Source of the DNA: an uncultured Alphaproteobacteria bacterium
Lineage (GTDB): Bacteria > Pseudomonadota > Alphaproteobacteria > RF32 > CAG-239
DNA: 64,000 bases
Direction: 5' to 3'
Assembly: GCA_944392235.1 (NCBI GenBank)
Contig: CALXVZ010000004.1
Span: 54,951 to 118,950, forward strand
The notes under the pieces were generated by a model. That model searched no databases. It saw only the letters and a list, made by a program, of their open reading frames with translations, and was not told the DNA's origin. This document shows positions 1 to 9,272 of this stretch, piece after piece. Numbering within the stretch: position 1 is the first letter of the stretch; the number at the start of each line of letters is the position of its first letter. A program made the translations under genes and the position numbers.

Positions 1-1
1 G

Positions 2-265
2 CAAGAGAACTATTTAGAAAGGTTCATAAGTGTGATGAGAGCGGATATACATGGCCGAGCTAGAGTAATCAGTAAAGAAGAAGAAAAGAACTTTGGGGCA
101 ATTATTAATAAACTGAGAAAAATATGCAAAAAAGTTTCAGAAATAAAACTTAATTTATATCCGGAATTTAAGGAAATTCTACAAAAGTATAAAAAAAACA
201 TAATAAATTCCCAAGAATTTGACAATGAAAAAAGACGAATAATTATATCAAAAATAGAAAGATAA
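2..265 (+). CDS. C-terminal part of a protein cut by the window edge, unknown function
   Basis: The frame is open from base 2 to a TAA stop at 265, so the gene probably begins before the window; an internal GTG/ATG near 32-35 could also be a start. The visible 87 residues are strongly charged, rich in Lys, Glu and Ile, and look helical. No motif is recognised. It runs in the same direction as the large repeat protein that follows, with an 82-base AT-rich gap and no clear terminator. Confidence 0.45.
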   Translation, partial: QENYLERFISVMRADIHGRARVISKEEEKNFGAIINKLRKICKKVSEIKLNLYPEFKEILQKYKKNIINSQEFDNEKRRIIISKIER

Positions 266-347
266 AGATTCTGTGTAAAAAAAATTATTACTTTAAAAAA
301 TAAAGAGATGTGTTTAAATTAACCAAGAGAGGTTAATATTTAATTTT

Positions 348-3300
348 ATGAATTATGGTGCTGTTATGAAAAAATCTTTAAGTTATGCTTTATTACTGAC
401 TGTATCGATTCCTGCTTTGGTATATGCTGAAGTTGTTAGTTCACAAGAGGCAACAGACAAAGGCGGAATATATGAATTAGATGATTCCCAAGCAAGAATG
501 AAATTGGAGCAGAATACAAAAGTAGACAGCACAACAGTACCGGTAATGTCGGAGGGAGAGTCGCAACAACCTAAAATAATAAAAGAAAATACAGCAAAAG
601 GATATATTGAAAAATTGATATCTCCAGAAGGCAAGATTATTGCAGAAAAAACAATTGAAGATGGAGAAGTCATAAAGAAAGTTTTGAATTATTATCATCC
701 TAATGGCTACTTATCCCGTCAAATAACAGCCCGAGAAAATAATAGCGGCTTCTATGCAGAAGACTATTATCCAAATGGCAAAATAGCAGCACAATCGACA
801 TATCTGAACGAAACAAATAAGATAGGTGTAGAAAAAAAATACGATAATAATGGAGTTTTACGCCAAGAAATACCTTGGGCAAAGCAGTCTGGAAAATCCA
901 AAGAAACACCTCAACAAACCGAAAGAAAAGGAAGAGTGCTGACCTATTATCCTAATGGGAAATTAGCAGCATCGATTCCGGTAGGTAAAAAAGGAAAAGC
1001 GGTATTTTATAATCAACAAGGTCGTATTATAAAAGAAATAGAAAATGCAAAAATATTAAATTTTGCACCAGAATTAAATTCAGAAAATTGTAAAGATAAA
1101 GTCGTAAAATTAAGTCTCAATGAGTTAGTAGAACTTTACGAAGATGAAGGGGATATATCTTATAATAAATGTGGTTTACCATATCGTGAAAATTTCGTAT
1201 ACGAGATATCAGATATAAAAGGTAACCAAATTATAAAAGTAAGCTATGATGAAAGTGGAATGATAAGAAAAATAACACCATATAAAGAAGGACTAAAAAA
1301 CGGCGTAGAGCAAAAATTTGATGGCTCAGGAAATTTAACAGCTGAAATAAACTACAAACAAGGAATAAAAGATGGAATGGCCAATGGTTATTTTCCAACA
1401 AAAGATATTGCCTTTCGCAAAATGTATAGAGAAGGAAAAGTAACTGGGACATTGACATGCTATTTTCCAACAGGTGAGGTAGCAGCAGAATTTCCATATA
1501 AGAACGGACTAAAAGAAGGAAAAGCCAAAATATATGGACCAAATGGGAGAGAGATAGTATTTAAGCAAGATAAAATAGAAGGAGAACAAACTAACGAGAA
1601 TACTCGTATAATTAATGCATCAAAGCTATCCGAGTTAAAACAACAAGATGCAAGATGTTTAGAGTTTTCAGATAAAAAGCAAGAAATGGAATTAGACATA
1701 GCAGCGAATATAAATACAATAAAACAAGGTCTATCAATTACAATACCTGATTCATGTGTTGATTTCTCTTCATTTAAACCAGAGAAAAGCAATTATGTCT
1801 GCTATGATGTGTTAGATCGCTTGCGCGCTATATTCCCAACAGGATATAACCGCGGAGAATACGCTGTAGAAACAGTTTATAACGAAAAGGGACAACATAT
1901 ATACGACATTCCTTATTATAAAAAGCAACGTCAAGGAATTGCTCAAAAATTTAATGAAAAAGGAGAGGTATTAGCAGAAGTTTATTATAATCAAGATAAA
2001 CAAGCCGAGAGTTCCCGCAGTTATTATCCAAATGGGGCTGTAAAAGAGATGATTACAATAGCAGACGGCCAACCAAGAACTGTTATGGTAAGATATAGCG
2101 AAGATGGCGAGTTAGCATTTAGCGTTAATTATAATAAAGATAATATGACAGAGGCATTTATTGCTGAGCCGAATAAGAATAAAGATATATTTATCCGTTT
2201 TTATGAAAATAATATAGATTATATCCGCGAAGTGAATGCAACAAATCCATTCAATTACATAGAGTATAATTTGGCATTAGGAGAGTATTTGGTATACCGC
2301 GACAATGAGCTAATAAAAGGCGGAAAGATATGCGGATATGAGAAGGAGACTCCGGTAATTCAACAAGAGCAACCGATAGTCAAAGAAACAGAACAAGAGA
2401 CTAAACTTTCTGAAAGAACAGAAATTAATAATGAAGAGAAGATAGAGAAAAATCAGGAAGCAAAGGTTTATAAAATCGAAAATGAATTGGCAAGCGAGGA
2501 ACAAGAATTAATCACATCGGTTTCGCAAGAAAAAAAAGCGGAAAAGCATGAAGAAAAACAAAATATAACAAATAATGTAATGATAACATCAGACAAACCC
2601 GTCGCAACAGTGGAAACGGTAATAGCCCCACAAGAAATAAAAAAGATATCAACAATAGCGACTACATCGGAAACAGAAGCAAAAATTCAACCTAAGGTAG
2701 ATACTAAAGAACAATCTAATATAGAAGTAAATAAGTCGGCAAAAGCAGAAAAGATAATGGCTTCATCACCGATTTTACCGGAAGAAGCCGCACCAATGGT
2801 TGAAGATTTGGAACCAATTACATTAGATGATATAAAAATCAAGAATGCAATTATTCCAAGTCCCCAAGAGAAGAAAGAGAATGAGCTAGCAGCTAAGAAC
2901 ATTGGTCCGATAGCTAAACCGGATATAGAAGATTTAACAGATGTTGTAGCAAAAGAACATGTTACTCAAATAAAGCAAGAAGAAGAGATGAAAGGTAAAG
3001 AAGATAGCAATACTGAGAAATTCTATTATCCAAACGGAAATCTAAGAAAGAGTATTAAAACCAAAGGAGGAAGAACAGAAGAAATAAAAGAATACTCTAA
3101 AACAGGATTATTAATAACAGATACCACTTACGAAAAGGAGGGTATACTGATTGAAAAATACTATGGTTCCGGAGAGATAAGAAGAAAGACGCATAAGAGC
3201 TATGATGATAATTCAGTAATGGCCTTTGTATCTCGAGAAGATTTTTACGATAATGGAAAACCTCGCTATGAGATAAAACGTAAGCCTGATAGTTTGTTGT

Positions 3301-3956
3301 TTATGGATAAACAATATACACCGGAAGGCGTAGTAAAGCTAGAACAAGAACAGAAATCACCATTAGTTTTTGTGATTAAAGAGTATACACCGGAAGGAAA
3401 ACTTTTGAGAGAAAGCGAACAGCAAGGCATAGCTCAAATAGAGAAAGAATATGATAAGGATGGTAAAATAAAAACGCTCCGGATCAACAAAGCGGAAATG
3501 CCGGTTAGTTTATCAAAGAATAGTTCAGATATACTAAAGGATAGCCTCAAAGCATATGATAAAAAAGGCGGTGTCTCTTCAGAATTTAAGTCAGATGGCA
3601 AGAGTGACAGCATTATTGAGAATTACAAAAACGGGAAGATAAAAACTGAAATAAAATTCTACAATAATGGAGAAATATCAGTTAAGTCCTATAGTAAAGA
3701 TGGTAATTTAGAAAAATTTGCATATTTAGCACCGAGTGGTAAATTACATATGCAAAAACCATCAGTGCGAACAGTTCCGTCATACAGAGAAAGATATTGG
3801 GTTGACTATAATAATCCTCGCTGGATAGAAAATCAGGATAAATACAATATCCAATCTATTGGAAGATTAAATATAGATACAGCCGCATATATACTTGCCG
3901 AATTAGAAATAGATGTTCCGGAAATGTTAAAAAAGATGTATGAAATGTATAAATAA
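348..3956 (+). CDS. Very large secreted MORN-variant (YwqK-like) repeat protein
   Basis: A 1202-residue protein with an N-terminal signal peptide; the hydrophobic stretch ends in VYAE near residue 28. It carries many degenerate MORN-variant repeats built on a YYPNGK core, for example near residues 115, 138, 198, 372 and 557, with another block after about 885. Repeats of this kind (Pfam MORN_2) form beta-hairpin arrays. Residues about 660-885 are a Glu/Lys-rich low-complexity linker between two repeat blocks. It is probably exported to the periplasm or surface; the role is unknown. The start is uncertain: a purine-rich AGAGAGG lies 15 bases before ATG 348, and in-frame ATG 366 begins a more typical MKKSLSY signal peptide. 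A terminator follows directly, so it looks monocistronic. Confidence 0.8.
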   Translation: MNYGAVMKKSLSYALLLTVSIPALVYAEVVSSQEATDKGGIYELDDSQARMKLEQNTKVDSTTVPVMSEGESQQPKIIKENTAKGYIEKLISPEGKIIAEKTIEDGEVIKKVLNYYHPNGYLSRQITARENNSGFYAEDYYPNGKIAAQSTYLNETNKIGVEKKYDNNGVLRQEIPWAKQSGKSKETPQQTERKGRVLTYYPNGKLAASIPVGKKGKAVFYNQQGRIIKEIENAKILNFAPELNSENCKDKVVKLSLNELVELYEDEGDISYNKCGLPYRENFVYEISDIKGNQIIKVSYDESGMIRKITPYKEGLKNGVEQKFDGSGNLTAEINYKQGIKDGMANGYFPTKDIAFRKMYREGKVTGTLTCYFPTGEVAAEFPYKNGLKEGKAKIYGPNGREIVFKQDKIEGEQTNENTRIINASKLSELKQQDARCLEFSDKKQEMELDIAANINTIKQGLSITIPDSCVDFSSFKPEKSNYVCYDVLDRLRAIFPTGYNRGEYAVETVYNEKGQHIYDIPYYKKQRQGIAQKFNEKGEVLAEVYYNQDKQAESSRSYYPNGAVKEMITIADGQPRTVMVRYSEDGELAFSVNYNKDNMTEAFIAEPNKNKDIFIRFYENNIDYIREVNATNPFNYIEYNLALGEYLVYRDNELIKGGKICGYEKETPVIQQEQPIVKETEQETKLSERTEINNEEKIEKNQEAKVYKIENELASEEQELITSVSQEKKAEKHEEKQNITNNVMITSDKPVATVETVIAPQEIKKISTIATTSETEAKIQPKVDTKEQSNIEVNKSAKAEKIMASSPILPEEAAPMVEDLEPITLDDIKIKNAIIPSPQEKKENELAAKNIGPIAKPDIEDLTDVVAKEHVTQIKQEEEMKGKEDSNTEKFYYPNGNLRKSIKTKGGRTEEIKEYSKTGLLITDTTYEKEGILIEKYYGSGEIRRKTHKSYDDNSVMAFVSREDFYDNGKPRYEIKRKPDSLLFMDKQYTPEGVVKLEQEQKSPLVFVIKEYTPEGKLLRESEQQGIAQIEKEYDKDGKIKTLRINKAEMPVSLSKNSSDILKDSLKAYDKKGGVSSEFKSDGKSDSIIENYKNGKIKTEIKFYNNGEISVKSYSKDGNLEKFAYLAPSGKLHMQKPSVRTVPSYRERYWVDYNNPRWIENQDKYNIQSIGRLNIDTAAYILAELEIDVPEMLKKMYEMYK

Positions 3957-3960
3957 TAAA

Positions 3961-3988
3961 AGAGGAGGGCAAAAAGCCCTCTTTTTTT
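3961..3988 (+). terminator. Rho-independent terminator after the MORN-like gene
   Basis: Perfect 6-bp stem GAGGGC (3965-3970) / GCCCTC (3976-3981) with a 5-base A loop, followed by seven T residues. Confidence 0.9.
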
Positions 3989-3997
3989 GAAAAGAGA

Positions 3998-4026
3998 TTG
4001 ACAAGGAGAAGAAGATAGACTATAGC
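3998..4026 (+). promoter_or_regulatory. Sigma70-type promoter for the orphan gene at 4076
   Basis: TTGACA (3998-4003), 17-base spacer, TATAGC (4021-4026). Transcription would begin near 4033, giving a leader of about 43 bases with no Shine-Dalgarno sequence that ends in ATTATG. Confidence 0.75.
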
Positions 4027-4075
4027 AAAAAACGATAATTTATAGATATGTCAAATTAATTAAAATGTAAAAATT

Positions 4076-4825
4076 ATGGAAGAAAAGATTAGTGTTTCGG
4101 AAATCAATCGATTACGAGAAGTTGCAGAAAAAGAAAGAACAACACATCGTGAGATTATGAAACGGATTTCTCAGCATTCTGTTGACAGACTGTCAGAAGA
4201 TGAACAAATGGAGATTGCCAAGCGAGGCAATAAACGTGAAATAGAAGCAATGCTAAAAGCTTTTAATCAGAATGGTATAATGAGTAGTCGCGTTCAAGTC
4301 TATTTGTATCAGCAACCGATAGGCTTTGATGCCATTCGGAAGATAATAATAGATGAGAGTTTGTGGAGCTTTGAGTTAGAGAAGGTGTTGATAGATAAAG
4401 GCACTCAGTTCTCGGTTTTGAACAGAAAAATATCTTCAGAAGGGGAGATATATTTATTGCAACATGCACTGACAGAGAGTTTGGAAAAAGACAGTATTAG
4501 TTCACTAAAGAATGTGGATAATTACCTGAGCTATACCAGATTATCAGAAGCCGGAGAAGTTGTATTAATGAGTTATCTTAATGTTATGCAAGGCAGGGAT
4601 AGTCTCATAGATAAGTGCCAGCGTTCCGTTCGGGATTATATATACAAATATAAGAACCTAACATTAAAAGCTCAGCATTTATTGATACAGAGTGGTCATC
4701 ACGAGGCAATTATGGATTACATAACCTATTCGACGAAAGGGTTGGAGTTGGAAGACGAATTGCTTGAACGCGGTAATCGAGAAGAAGTCGAAGCCTACTT
4801 TAAGCGTTATGCGACATTTGAATAA
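4076..4825 (+). CDS. Orphan helical-repeat (solenoid-like) protein
   Basis: A 249-residue protein of unknown function, with no signal peptide or membrane segment. It shows loose 33-38 residue repeats: an E-x-x-L-L-x-x-G turn, a Y/F-containing helix, then a segment ending in AQ. Examples are EMEIAKRGNKREIEAML, KAQHLLIQSGHHEAIMDYI and EDELLERGNREEVEAYF. The same pattern, including KAQH, occurs in the gene at 40386, so the two are probably distant paralogues. It has its own TTGACA promoter, an AT-rich leader without Shine-Dalgarno ending in ATTATG, and a downstream bidirectional terminator, so it is a free-standing transcription unit. An all-alpha scaffold is the likeliest fold. Confidence 0.75.
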   Translation: MEEKISVSEINRLREVAEKERTTHREIMKRISQHSVDRLSEDEQMEIAKRGNKREIEAMLKAFNQNGIMSSRVQVYLYQQPIGFDAIRKIIIDESLWSFELEKVLIDKGTQFSVLNRKISSEGEIYLLQHALTESLEKDSISSLKNVDNYLSYTRLSEAGEVVLMSYLNVMQGRDSLIDKCQRSVRDYIYKYKNLTLKAQHLLIQSGHHEAIMDYITYSTKGLELEDELLERGNREEVEAYFKRYATFE

Positions 4826-4852
4826 AGAGAAGTAACGCTGAGTAAAATCTAA

Positions 4853-4881
4853 AAAAGGTCCTTTATTAAAAAGGACCTTTT
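4853..4881. terminator. Bidirectional terminator between convergent genes
   Basis: Twelve-base inverted repeat AAAAGGTCCTTT (4853-4864) / AAAGGACCTTTT (4870-4881). It serves the orphan gene on the plus strand and the nitroreductase gene on the minus strand. Confidence 0.9.
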
Positions 4882-4899
4882 ACTATTTTAAAAAAAGAA

Positions 4900-5430
4900 T
4901 TAAAAAGTTTCCCAGTGCACTTTTTCAGGATTAAATCTATCTTCAGGTTGTTTAGGAGTTTCTTCGGGATAACCGACAGTTACGATAGCCACAGGAAGCA
5001 TTGTTTCAGGCATATTAAATTTCCGACGAAGATTATCAACAACCATAGGCATAGGAGCAGCCCCACAGAAACAAGCCCCTAAACCTTTAGCATGACAAGC
5101 TAACAAAAGGTTTTCAGCCGCCAAAGAACCATCGATTTGAGCATAATTCCACCCTTCTTTTTCGCGGTGGAAACATTCAACTTCATCAGCACAAACAATG
5201 ATAACACACGCAGCATCTTTTGCAAAAGAGGTCCAAGGCTGAAGAGATCTAAGAGAGCGTAAAGTTTCGGGATCTTTTAAAACCAAGAAATGCCAAGGTT
5301 GTTTATTGTGAGCAGAAGGCGCATAACTAGCAGCCCGTAGCAACTCAATAATTTGCTCATCAGATAATTTTTTTTCAGGATTATATTTTCTGATAGAGCG
5401 TCTGGTAAGAAGACCTTCATATAAGTCCAT
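4900..5430 (-). CDS. Nitroreductase-family flavoprotein
   Basis: A 176-residue protein with the hallmarks of FMN-dependent nitroreductases: the N-terminal RRSIRKY motif that contacts FMN phosphate, a PSAHNKQPWHFLV segment near residue 40 and a GLGACFCG segment in the second half. Such enzymes reduce nitroaromatics, quinones or other electrophiles with NAD(P)H in the cytosol. The substrate cannot be told from sequence. It lies 23 bases after the gene at 5454-6065 and is probably co-transcribed with it. Length is normal for the short form of the family. Confidence 0.9.
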   Translation of the reverse strand: MDLYEGLLTRRSIRKYNPEKKLSDEQIIELLRAASYAPSAHNKQPWHFLVLKDPETLRSLRSLQPWTSFAKDAACVIIVCADEVECFHREKEGWNYAQIDGSLAAENLLLACHAKGLGACFCGAAPMPMVVDNLRRKFNMPETMLPVAIVTVGYPEETPKQPEDRFNPEKVHWETF

Positions 5431-5453
5431 AATAAAAAACTCCTATAAAAAAA

Positions 5454-6065
5454 TCAGTTAACACTTCTCTGCAATTGTTCGATATGAGGCAGAACAAGGT
5501 GTTCTATTAAGAAATGCAAAGTTTTGAGCACCATCTGATCAGTATTAAGGATAACCGGATAAATATCATCAGGATTTTCAGCCTGAGAAAGTTTTTTAGC
5601 AAGCATAGCATAAACACCGGCCATATCAGAGAGAGAAGAAATTAACTCTGCAGCAAAGTTAGGAATATTAAGCGTATCACAACCACCCCAAAAACCTTCA
5701 ACAAATCCACATTCGATTTGATCAGACCGATTATAGCAAAATTCAATTAAGCTTTTAGCATCATGTTTATCACCTTGAAATTTAGGTAATTCAAGGGTAT
5801 TCGTTTTTACTTCGACAAACATTTTATCCCACAGTCCCATAAAGAACTTAAAAAAGAGTTCTGCTTCAGTTTTAGTCGTCAAACGCGGCTGAGCATTTTC
5901 CGGAAAGAAAGAAGCAATAACATCAGTAGGTCTCAAATTCGGGTTAGGACTACAAATTGCCCCAGCAAATTTGAGTTTAGCAACATCGACAGGTGTCGGA
6001 CAATTATAATGAGCGAGGAAGCGTTGAAATTTATCATCCCCAATATATACATTTTCACTTTGCAT
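5454..6065 (-). CDS. Conserved-looking protein of unknown function, operon with the nitroreductase
   Basis: A 203-residue soluble protein with no recognised domain. The sequence is mixed helical, with a Cys/Trp/Gly-containing segment near residues 120-135 (GFVEGFWGGCDTLN) and a leucine-rich C-terminal helix. It is the first gene of a two-gene minus-strand unit with the nitroreductase. A purine stretch AAAGATGA lies 6 bases before the ATG. Function not assigned. Confidence 0.65.
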   Translation of the reverse strand: MQSENVYIGDDKFQRFLAHYNCPTPVDVAKLKFAGAICSPNPNLRPTDVIASFFPENAQPRLTTKTEAELFFKFFMGLWDKMFVEVKTNTLELPKFQGDKHDAKSLIEFCYNRSDQIECGFVEGFWGGCDTLNIPNFAAELISSLSDMAGVYAMLAKKLSQAENPDDIYPVILNTDQMVLKTLHFLIEHLVLPHIEQLQRSVN

Positions 6066-6123
6066 TTTAATTCATCTTTATATATAATAACCAACATACA
6101 CAATTTAACGGGAGATTTACAAA

Positions 6124-6438
6124 TTGTCTACACTTAAATTATCATTGTTACTATTTATGTTATGTGTAATAAGCGGCTGTTCGCAGTTCACTCCATTTGA
6201 GGACAGAAGACGCGAACCTGGAACAGAATATGTATATGTTGGCACCTCAAAACCTGGAAGACCAGCAATATGTTATAATCCTTTATTTTATGATAAAGAA
6301 GAGATAAAGGTTCAAGCAGATGAGCTATGCCGACAATATAAAGAAAATACACATGCTGAAGAAGTGGATAACGATATATTTACATGTCGACTATTTGTGC
6401 CCTCCAAAGCATATTATAAATGCGTTATGGATAAGTGA
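6124..6438 (+). CDS. Small lipoprotein, unknown function
   Basis: A 104-residue protein with a lipoprotein signal: hydrophobic residues 5-17 and lipobox VISGC with Cys at residue 19. The start is TTG at 6124, supported by GGGAG ten bases upstream; no better ATG precedes the signal. The mature part has a TSKPGRPAICYNP segment and three further Cys (ELCRQY, FTCRLF, YKCVMD), which could form disulphides. It is probably membrane-anchored in the periplasm. It may be co-transcribed with the downstream phosphomannomutase gene, 68 bases away. Confidence 0.75.
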   Translation: MSTLKLSLLLFMLCVISGCSQFTPFEDRRREPGTEYVYVGTSKPGRPAICYNPLFYDKEEIKVQADELCRQYKENTHAEEVDNDIFTCRLFVPSKAYYKCVMDK

Positions 6439-6506
6439 GTTAAAAGCAATCTCTAAAAGGAGAAAGCCAAGAGCATCCGAGGCGCATTTATAGGAAAGGA
6501 GAAGCG

Positions 6507-7217
6507 ATGAAAATATACATATTTGATATGGACGGAACAATCACGCCTGTGCGCCAAGCTATGACACCTGATTTCAGTAAGCGATTTATACCATGGTTAA
6601 AATCACATTTAGCATATTTAGCAGCAGGTTCTAATTTTGAGAAAGTTTGTGAACAATTGCCATCAGAAGCCATAGGCGCATTTAGTGGAATATATAGTTC
6701 AATGGGTAACGTATTTCATGAAAAAGGTAAAGAAGTCTATAGGCATGAAATAAAATTAAAGAAAGAGATGCTTCAAACATTAGAGCGTTATCGCCGTAAT
6801 ACAGAATATAAAGGTCAATTATACAGCAATTATATGGAGTTGCGTCCTGGAATGTTAAACTTTAGTGTATTGGGGAGAAATTGCCCGTTTGCAGAACGAG
6901 CCAAGTATAATGAGTGGGACAATGAGCATCATGAAAGGGAAGCTATTGTTAGAGAGATAAATGAAAACTTCCCTGAGTATGAGGCGAGTGTCGGTGGAAA
7001 GATATCCGTAGATATCGTGACCAAAGGTTGTAGTAAAGCGCAGATAGCCAATAAAGTAAGAGAGATGTATCCCAATCATAAGATAATCTTTTTAGGAGAT
7101 AGAACAGAGCCAGGCGGGAATGACTACGCACTTGCTGAAGCTCTTCGCAGTATGGCAAATACAGAGGTAATTGCCGTAAATAATCCCGAAGACGTGCTGA
7201 AATATCTGGAAATCTAA
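6507..7217 (+). CDS. Eukaryotic-type phosphomannomutase (HAD superfamily)
   Basis: A 236-residue HAD enzyme. The N-terminus IYIFDMDGTITP carries both catalytic aspartates (nucleophile and acid/base). Near residue 113, RPGMLNFSVLGRNCPFAER matches the substrate-binding signature of eukaryotic PMM1/PMM2 (R-x-GMLN-x-S-x-GR), and FLGDRTEPGGND near residue 193 matches their Mg-binding motif. The family interconverts mannose-6-phosphate and mannose-1-phosphate for GDP-mannose synthesis. This differs from ManB/AlgC-type bacterial enzymes in fold and length. GGAG lies 6 bases before the ATG. No other GDP-mannose gene is adjacent. Family assignment is strong; the substrate is inferred. Confidence 0.85.
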   Translation: MKIYIFDMDGTITPVRQAMTPDFSKRFIPWLKSHLAYLAAGSNFEKVCEQLPSEAIGAFSGIYSSMGNVFHEKGKEVYRHEIKLKKEMLQTLERYRRNTEYKGQLYSNYMELRPGMLNFSVLGRNCPFAERAKYNEWDNEHHEREAIVREINENFPEYEASVGGKISVDIVTKGCSKAQIANKVREMYPNHKIIFLGDRTEPGGNDYALAEALRSMANTEVIAVNNPEDVLKYLEI

Positions 7218-7247
7218 AATTCGGACAATTGAGACAAAAAAAAGAGA

Positions 7248-7276
7248 TTGACGGAAGTCGATTTTTGAAGTATATT
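7248..7276 (+). promoter_or_regulatory. Sigma70-type promoter for the amidotransferase gene
   Basis: TTGACG (7248-7253), 17-base spacer, TATATT (7271-7276). The transcript would start about 20 bases before the Shine-Dalgarno AGAGGAG preceding ATG 7303. Confidence 0.7.
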
Positions 7277-7302
7277 TTATTGCATAAAGAGGAGAAAATA
7301 AT

Positions 7303-8250
7303 ATGCAAACAAAAAAAATATACTTGGAATATTTAGAAGAATTTAAGAGTTTCGGTATACCTAAAAAAGAAATAGAAGAATTAAAGAAACAGGGAATAGT
7401 TGCAGATATTCGCTTTCATAAAGAATTATATGAAAATAAAAGCTCAGGTCGACCGACTGTTGGCTTTCTATTAGGGCAAGATAAAGGTGATAATGGTGAA
7501 GAATATTACACCATCGGAATGACCTATGCACAAGCGGCATTATCAACAGGTGCTGAGATAAAGTTTTTAGATTACGAAAACACCTATCAACAGATGAAAG
7601 GATGTGATGGTGTTATACTTCCCGGCGGTGCATTTGACAATCCTGAGAATTTTTTCATTGATGGAAAAGATATGGGGGGTAAAGAAGGCAAACGCTTTTT
7701 TGCGTATAAGGCAGCCATAGACGAAGCCCATCACAATCAAAAGCCTATGTTAGGGATTTGCGCCGGAGCACAGATGTTGGCAGCTCTATTGGGCATATGG
7801 AAAATGTATCGCAGCATTGAAGAGGAAGTATCTAAAATGACTGTTCATAAGCCTAAAGCGGAAACAGATGTTCGTATTCATGGATTAAAATTGCTAAAAG
7901 GAACTCCAATATATGAAATAATGGGGTTAGATGCGAATGAAGATAAGATAATGATAAATTCTCGTCATAATCAGGCTATGGTTCATCCGGCGTTACAAGA
8001 TTATGTAGAAGGAACGCCGCTAGTGAAAATGGATATATATGCGGTTTCCGATGCAGATGGAATTCCGGAAATTTGGGGGAATGAGGCTGCAGGCATCTTA
8101 TGTGTTCAAGGGCATCCAGAAGACTTGGCAGCAAAAGGCGATACCAAAATGCAGAAACTCTATAATTATATTGCAATAAAAGCTCTAGCCTATAAAAAAG
8201 CACATAGCCAAAATAAGATCAGTGTGAATAAAATAGGAAAAGAACGATAG
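7303..8250 (+). CDS. Class I glutamine amidotransferase / gamma-glutamyl hydrolase-like (peptidase C26)
   Basis: A 315-residue protein resembling the PuuD/peptidase C26 family, which hydrolyses gamma-glutamyl bonds such as gamma-glutamyl-GABA. The nucleophile elbow GICAGAQ (Cys near residue 150) and the catalytic His in VQGHPED (near residue 270) are present, and an oxyanion-like GVILPGGAFDNP segment lies near residue 103. The N-terminal ~50 residues are an extra charged, helical extension. Substrate unknown: no polyamine catabolic genes are nearby. It has its own promoter and a strong Shine-Dalgarno. It ends 4 bases from the stop of the convergent transporter gene. Confidence 0.8.
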   Translation: MQTKKIYLEYLEEFKSFGIPKKEIEELKKQGIVADIRFHKELYENKSSGRPTVGFLLGQDKGDNGEEYYTIGMTYAQAALSTGAEIKFLDYENTYQQMKGCDGVILPGGAFDNPENFFIDGKDMGGKEGKRFFAYKAAIDEAHHNQKPMLGICAGAQMLAALLGIWKMYRSIEEEVSKMTVHKPKAETDVRIHGLKLLKGTPIYEIMGLDANEDKIMINSRHNQAMVHPALQDYVEGTPLVKMDIYAVSDADGIPEIWGNEAAGILCVQGHPEDLAAKGDTKMQKLYNYIAIKALAYKKAHSQNKISVNKIGKER

Positions 8251-8254
8251 AAAG

Positions 8255-9148
8255 CTAAAGTGCAACCATAACAACACCGATAATGATAATAACAAAACAA
8301 ACCATCTTTTTCACCATCATACGCAAAGAGATGGTTTCTTTAACATTAATATCAAAAACATCTTTGAGAAGCAGACTAATAAAGAGCATAAAGATAGGAG
8401 CCGTAGCATTGATAGCAGAAAGTGTTACGGCAGACATTTTAGAGAGAGCGAAAATAAAAGCAGCACCACCTAAAAAGCAGATGAGTTCATTAAGACAAAA
8501 GATTTTAGTTTTTTTGCGATAAGCATTAAAGGCTCTTTTAATGCGTTCTGCGGTAGTAGGATGTAAAAATAACAAGAAGGGCAGGAATCCGGACATCGTA
8601 TTAACATAAATCATCATATTAATCCAGTTATCATCATGAGTAAGAGCACTTTTTTGAATGACGACATAAAAGGCTTTCAGGAGAGAAACAAGAAGCATAT
8701 AATAGAAAGCTCTATTGAGTTTAGGGAAACTAAAATCGTTAATACTCAAAATGACTGAAGCAAGAATAATCATAACAAAGCCGATATATTGAGAATTTTT
8801 AAGGTGTTCATCTAAAAGGAAGTAAGTCATAAGCGGGATAGTGATTTGCCCCAAAGACATGAGGGCTGAAACGATAGATGTGTCAATAACTTTCATCGCT
8901 TTGTAATAAGGATAAAGATAAACAACATCAATAAGCGCCAAGAGAAAATAAAATGGAATAGCGTGTAAAGAAGGTAGGGTAGGCATTCCAAAAAAGAGCA
9001 GAAGTGGCAAAAAGACACAGTTCATCAGAGAGATGTAAAAAATCATAGTCAAAGGATTTTTAAAATTATTATTAGAAAGTCTACATTCAATAATGCTGTC
9101 AAAAGCTGCGAAGAGAGGAGATAAAAAAGCTATAAATACAATAAACAT
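8255..9148 (-). CDS. EamA/DMT-family transporter
   Basis: A 297-residue integral membrane protein with about ten hydrophobic segments in two repeated halves, the architecture of EamA-type drug/metabolite transporters. Segments typical of the family include SALMSLGQITIPLMTY in the first half and SAINATAPIFMLFIS in the second. These proteins export amino acids or other small metabolites across the inner membrane; the substrate cannot be inferred. Monocistronic, convergent with the amidotransferase gene. Confidence 0.8.
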   Translation of the reverse strand: MFIVFIAFLSPLFAAFDSIIECRLSNNNFKNPLTMIFYISLMNCVFLPLLLFFGMPTLPSLHAIPFYFLLALIDVVYLYPYYKAMKVIDTSIVSALMSLGQITIPLMTYFLLDEHLKNSQYIGFVMIILASVILSINDFSFPKLNRAFYYMLLVSLLKAFYVVIQKSALTHDDNWINMMIYVNTMSGFLPFLLFLHPTTAERIKRAFNAYRKKTKIFCLNELICFLGGAAFIFALSKMSAVTLSAINATAPIFMLFISLLLKDVFDINVKETISLRMMVKKMVCFVIIIIGVVMVAL

Positions 9149-9230
9149 GCAAAACCTATAAGCTGTTATTCCTAATATAATTATAAACGAAGAAGAATAA
9201 AGAGTAAAGGGGGAAAGTGAAGAAAAATAA

Positions 9231-9252
9231 AAAAGCCCTCCGAAGAGGGCTT
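9231..9252 (-). terminator. Terminator of the orphan repeat gene at 9273
   Basis: Stem AAGCCCTC (9233-9240) / GAGGGCTT (9245-9252) with a CGAA loop; reading on the minus strand it is followed by a T-rich run. Confidence 0.85.
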
Positions 9253-9272
9253 AGAACAGAACAAATTTCAGA

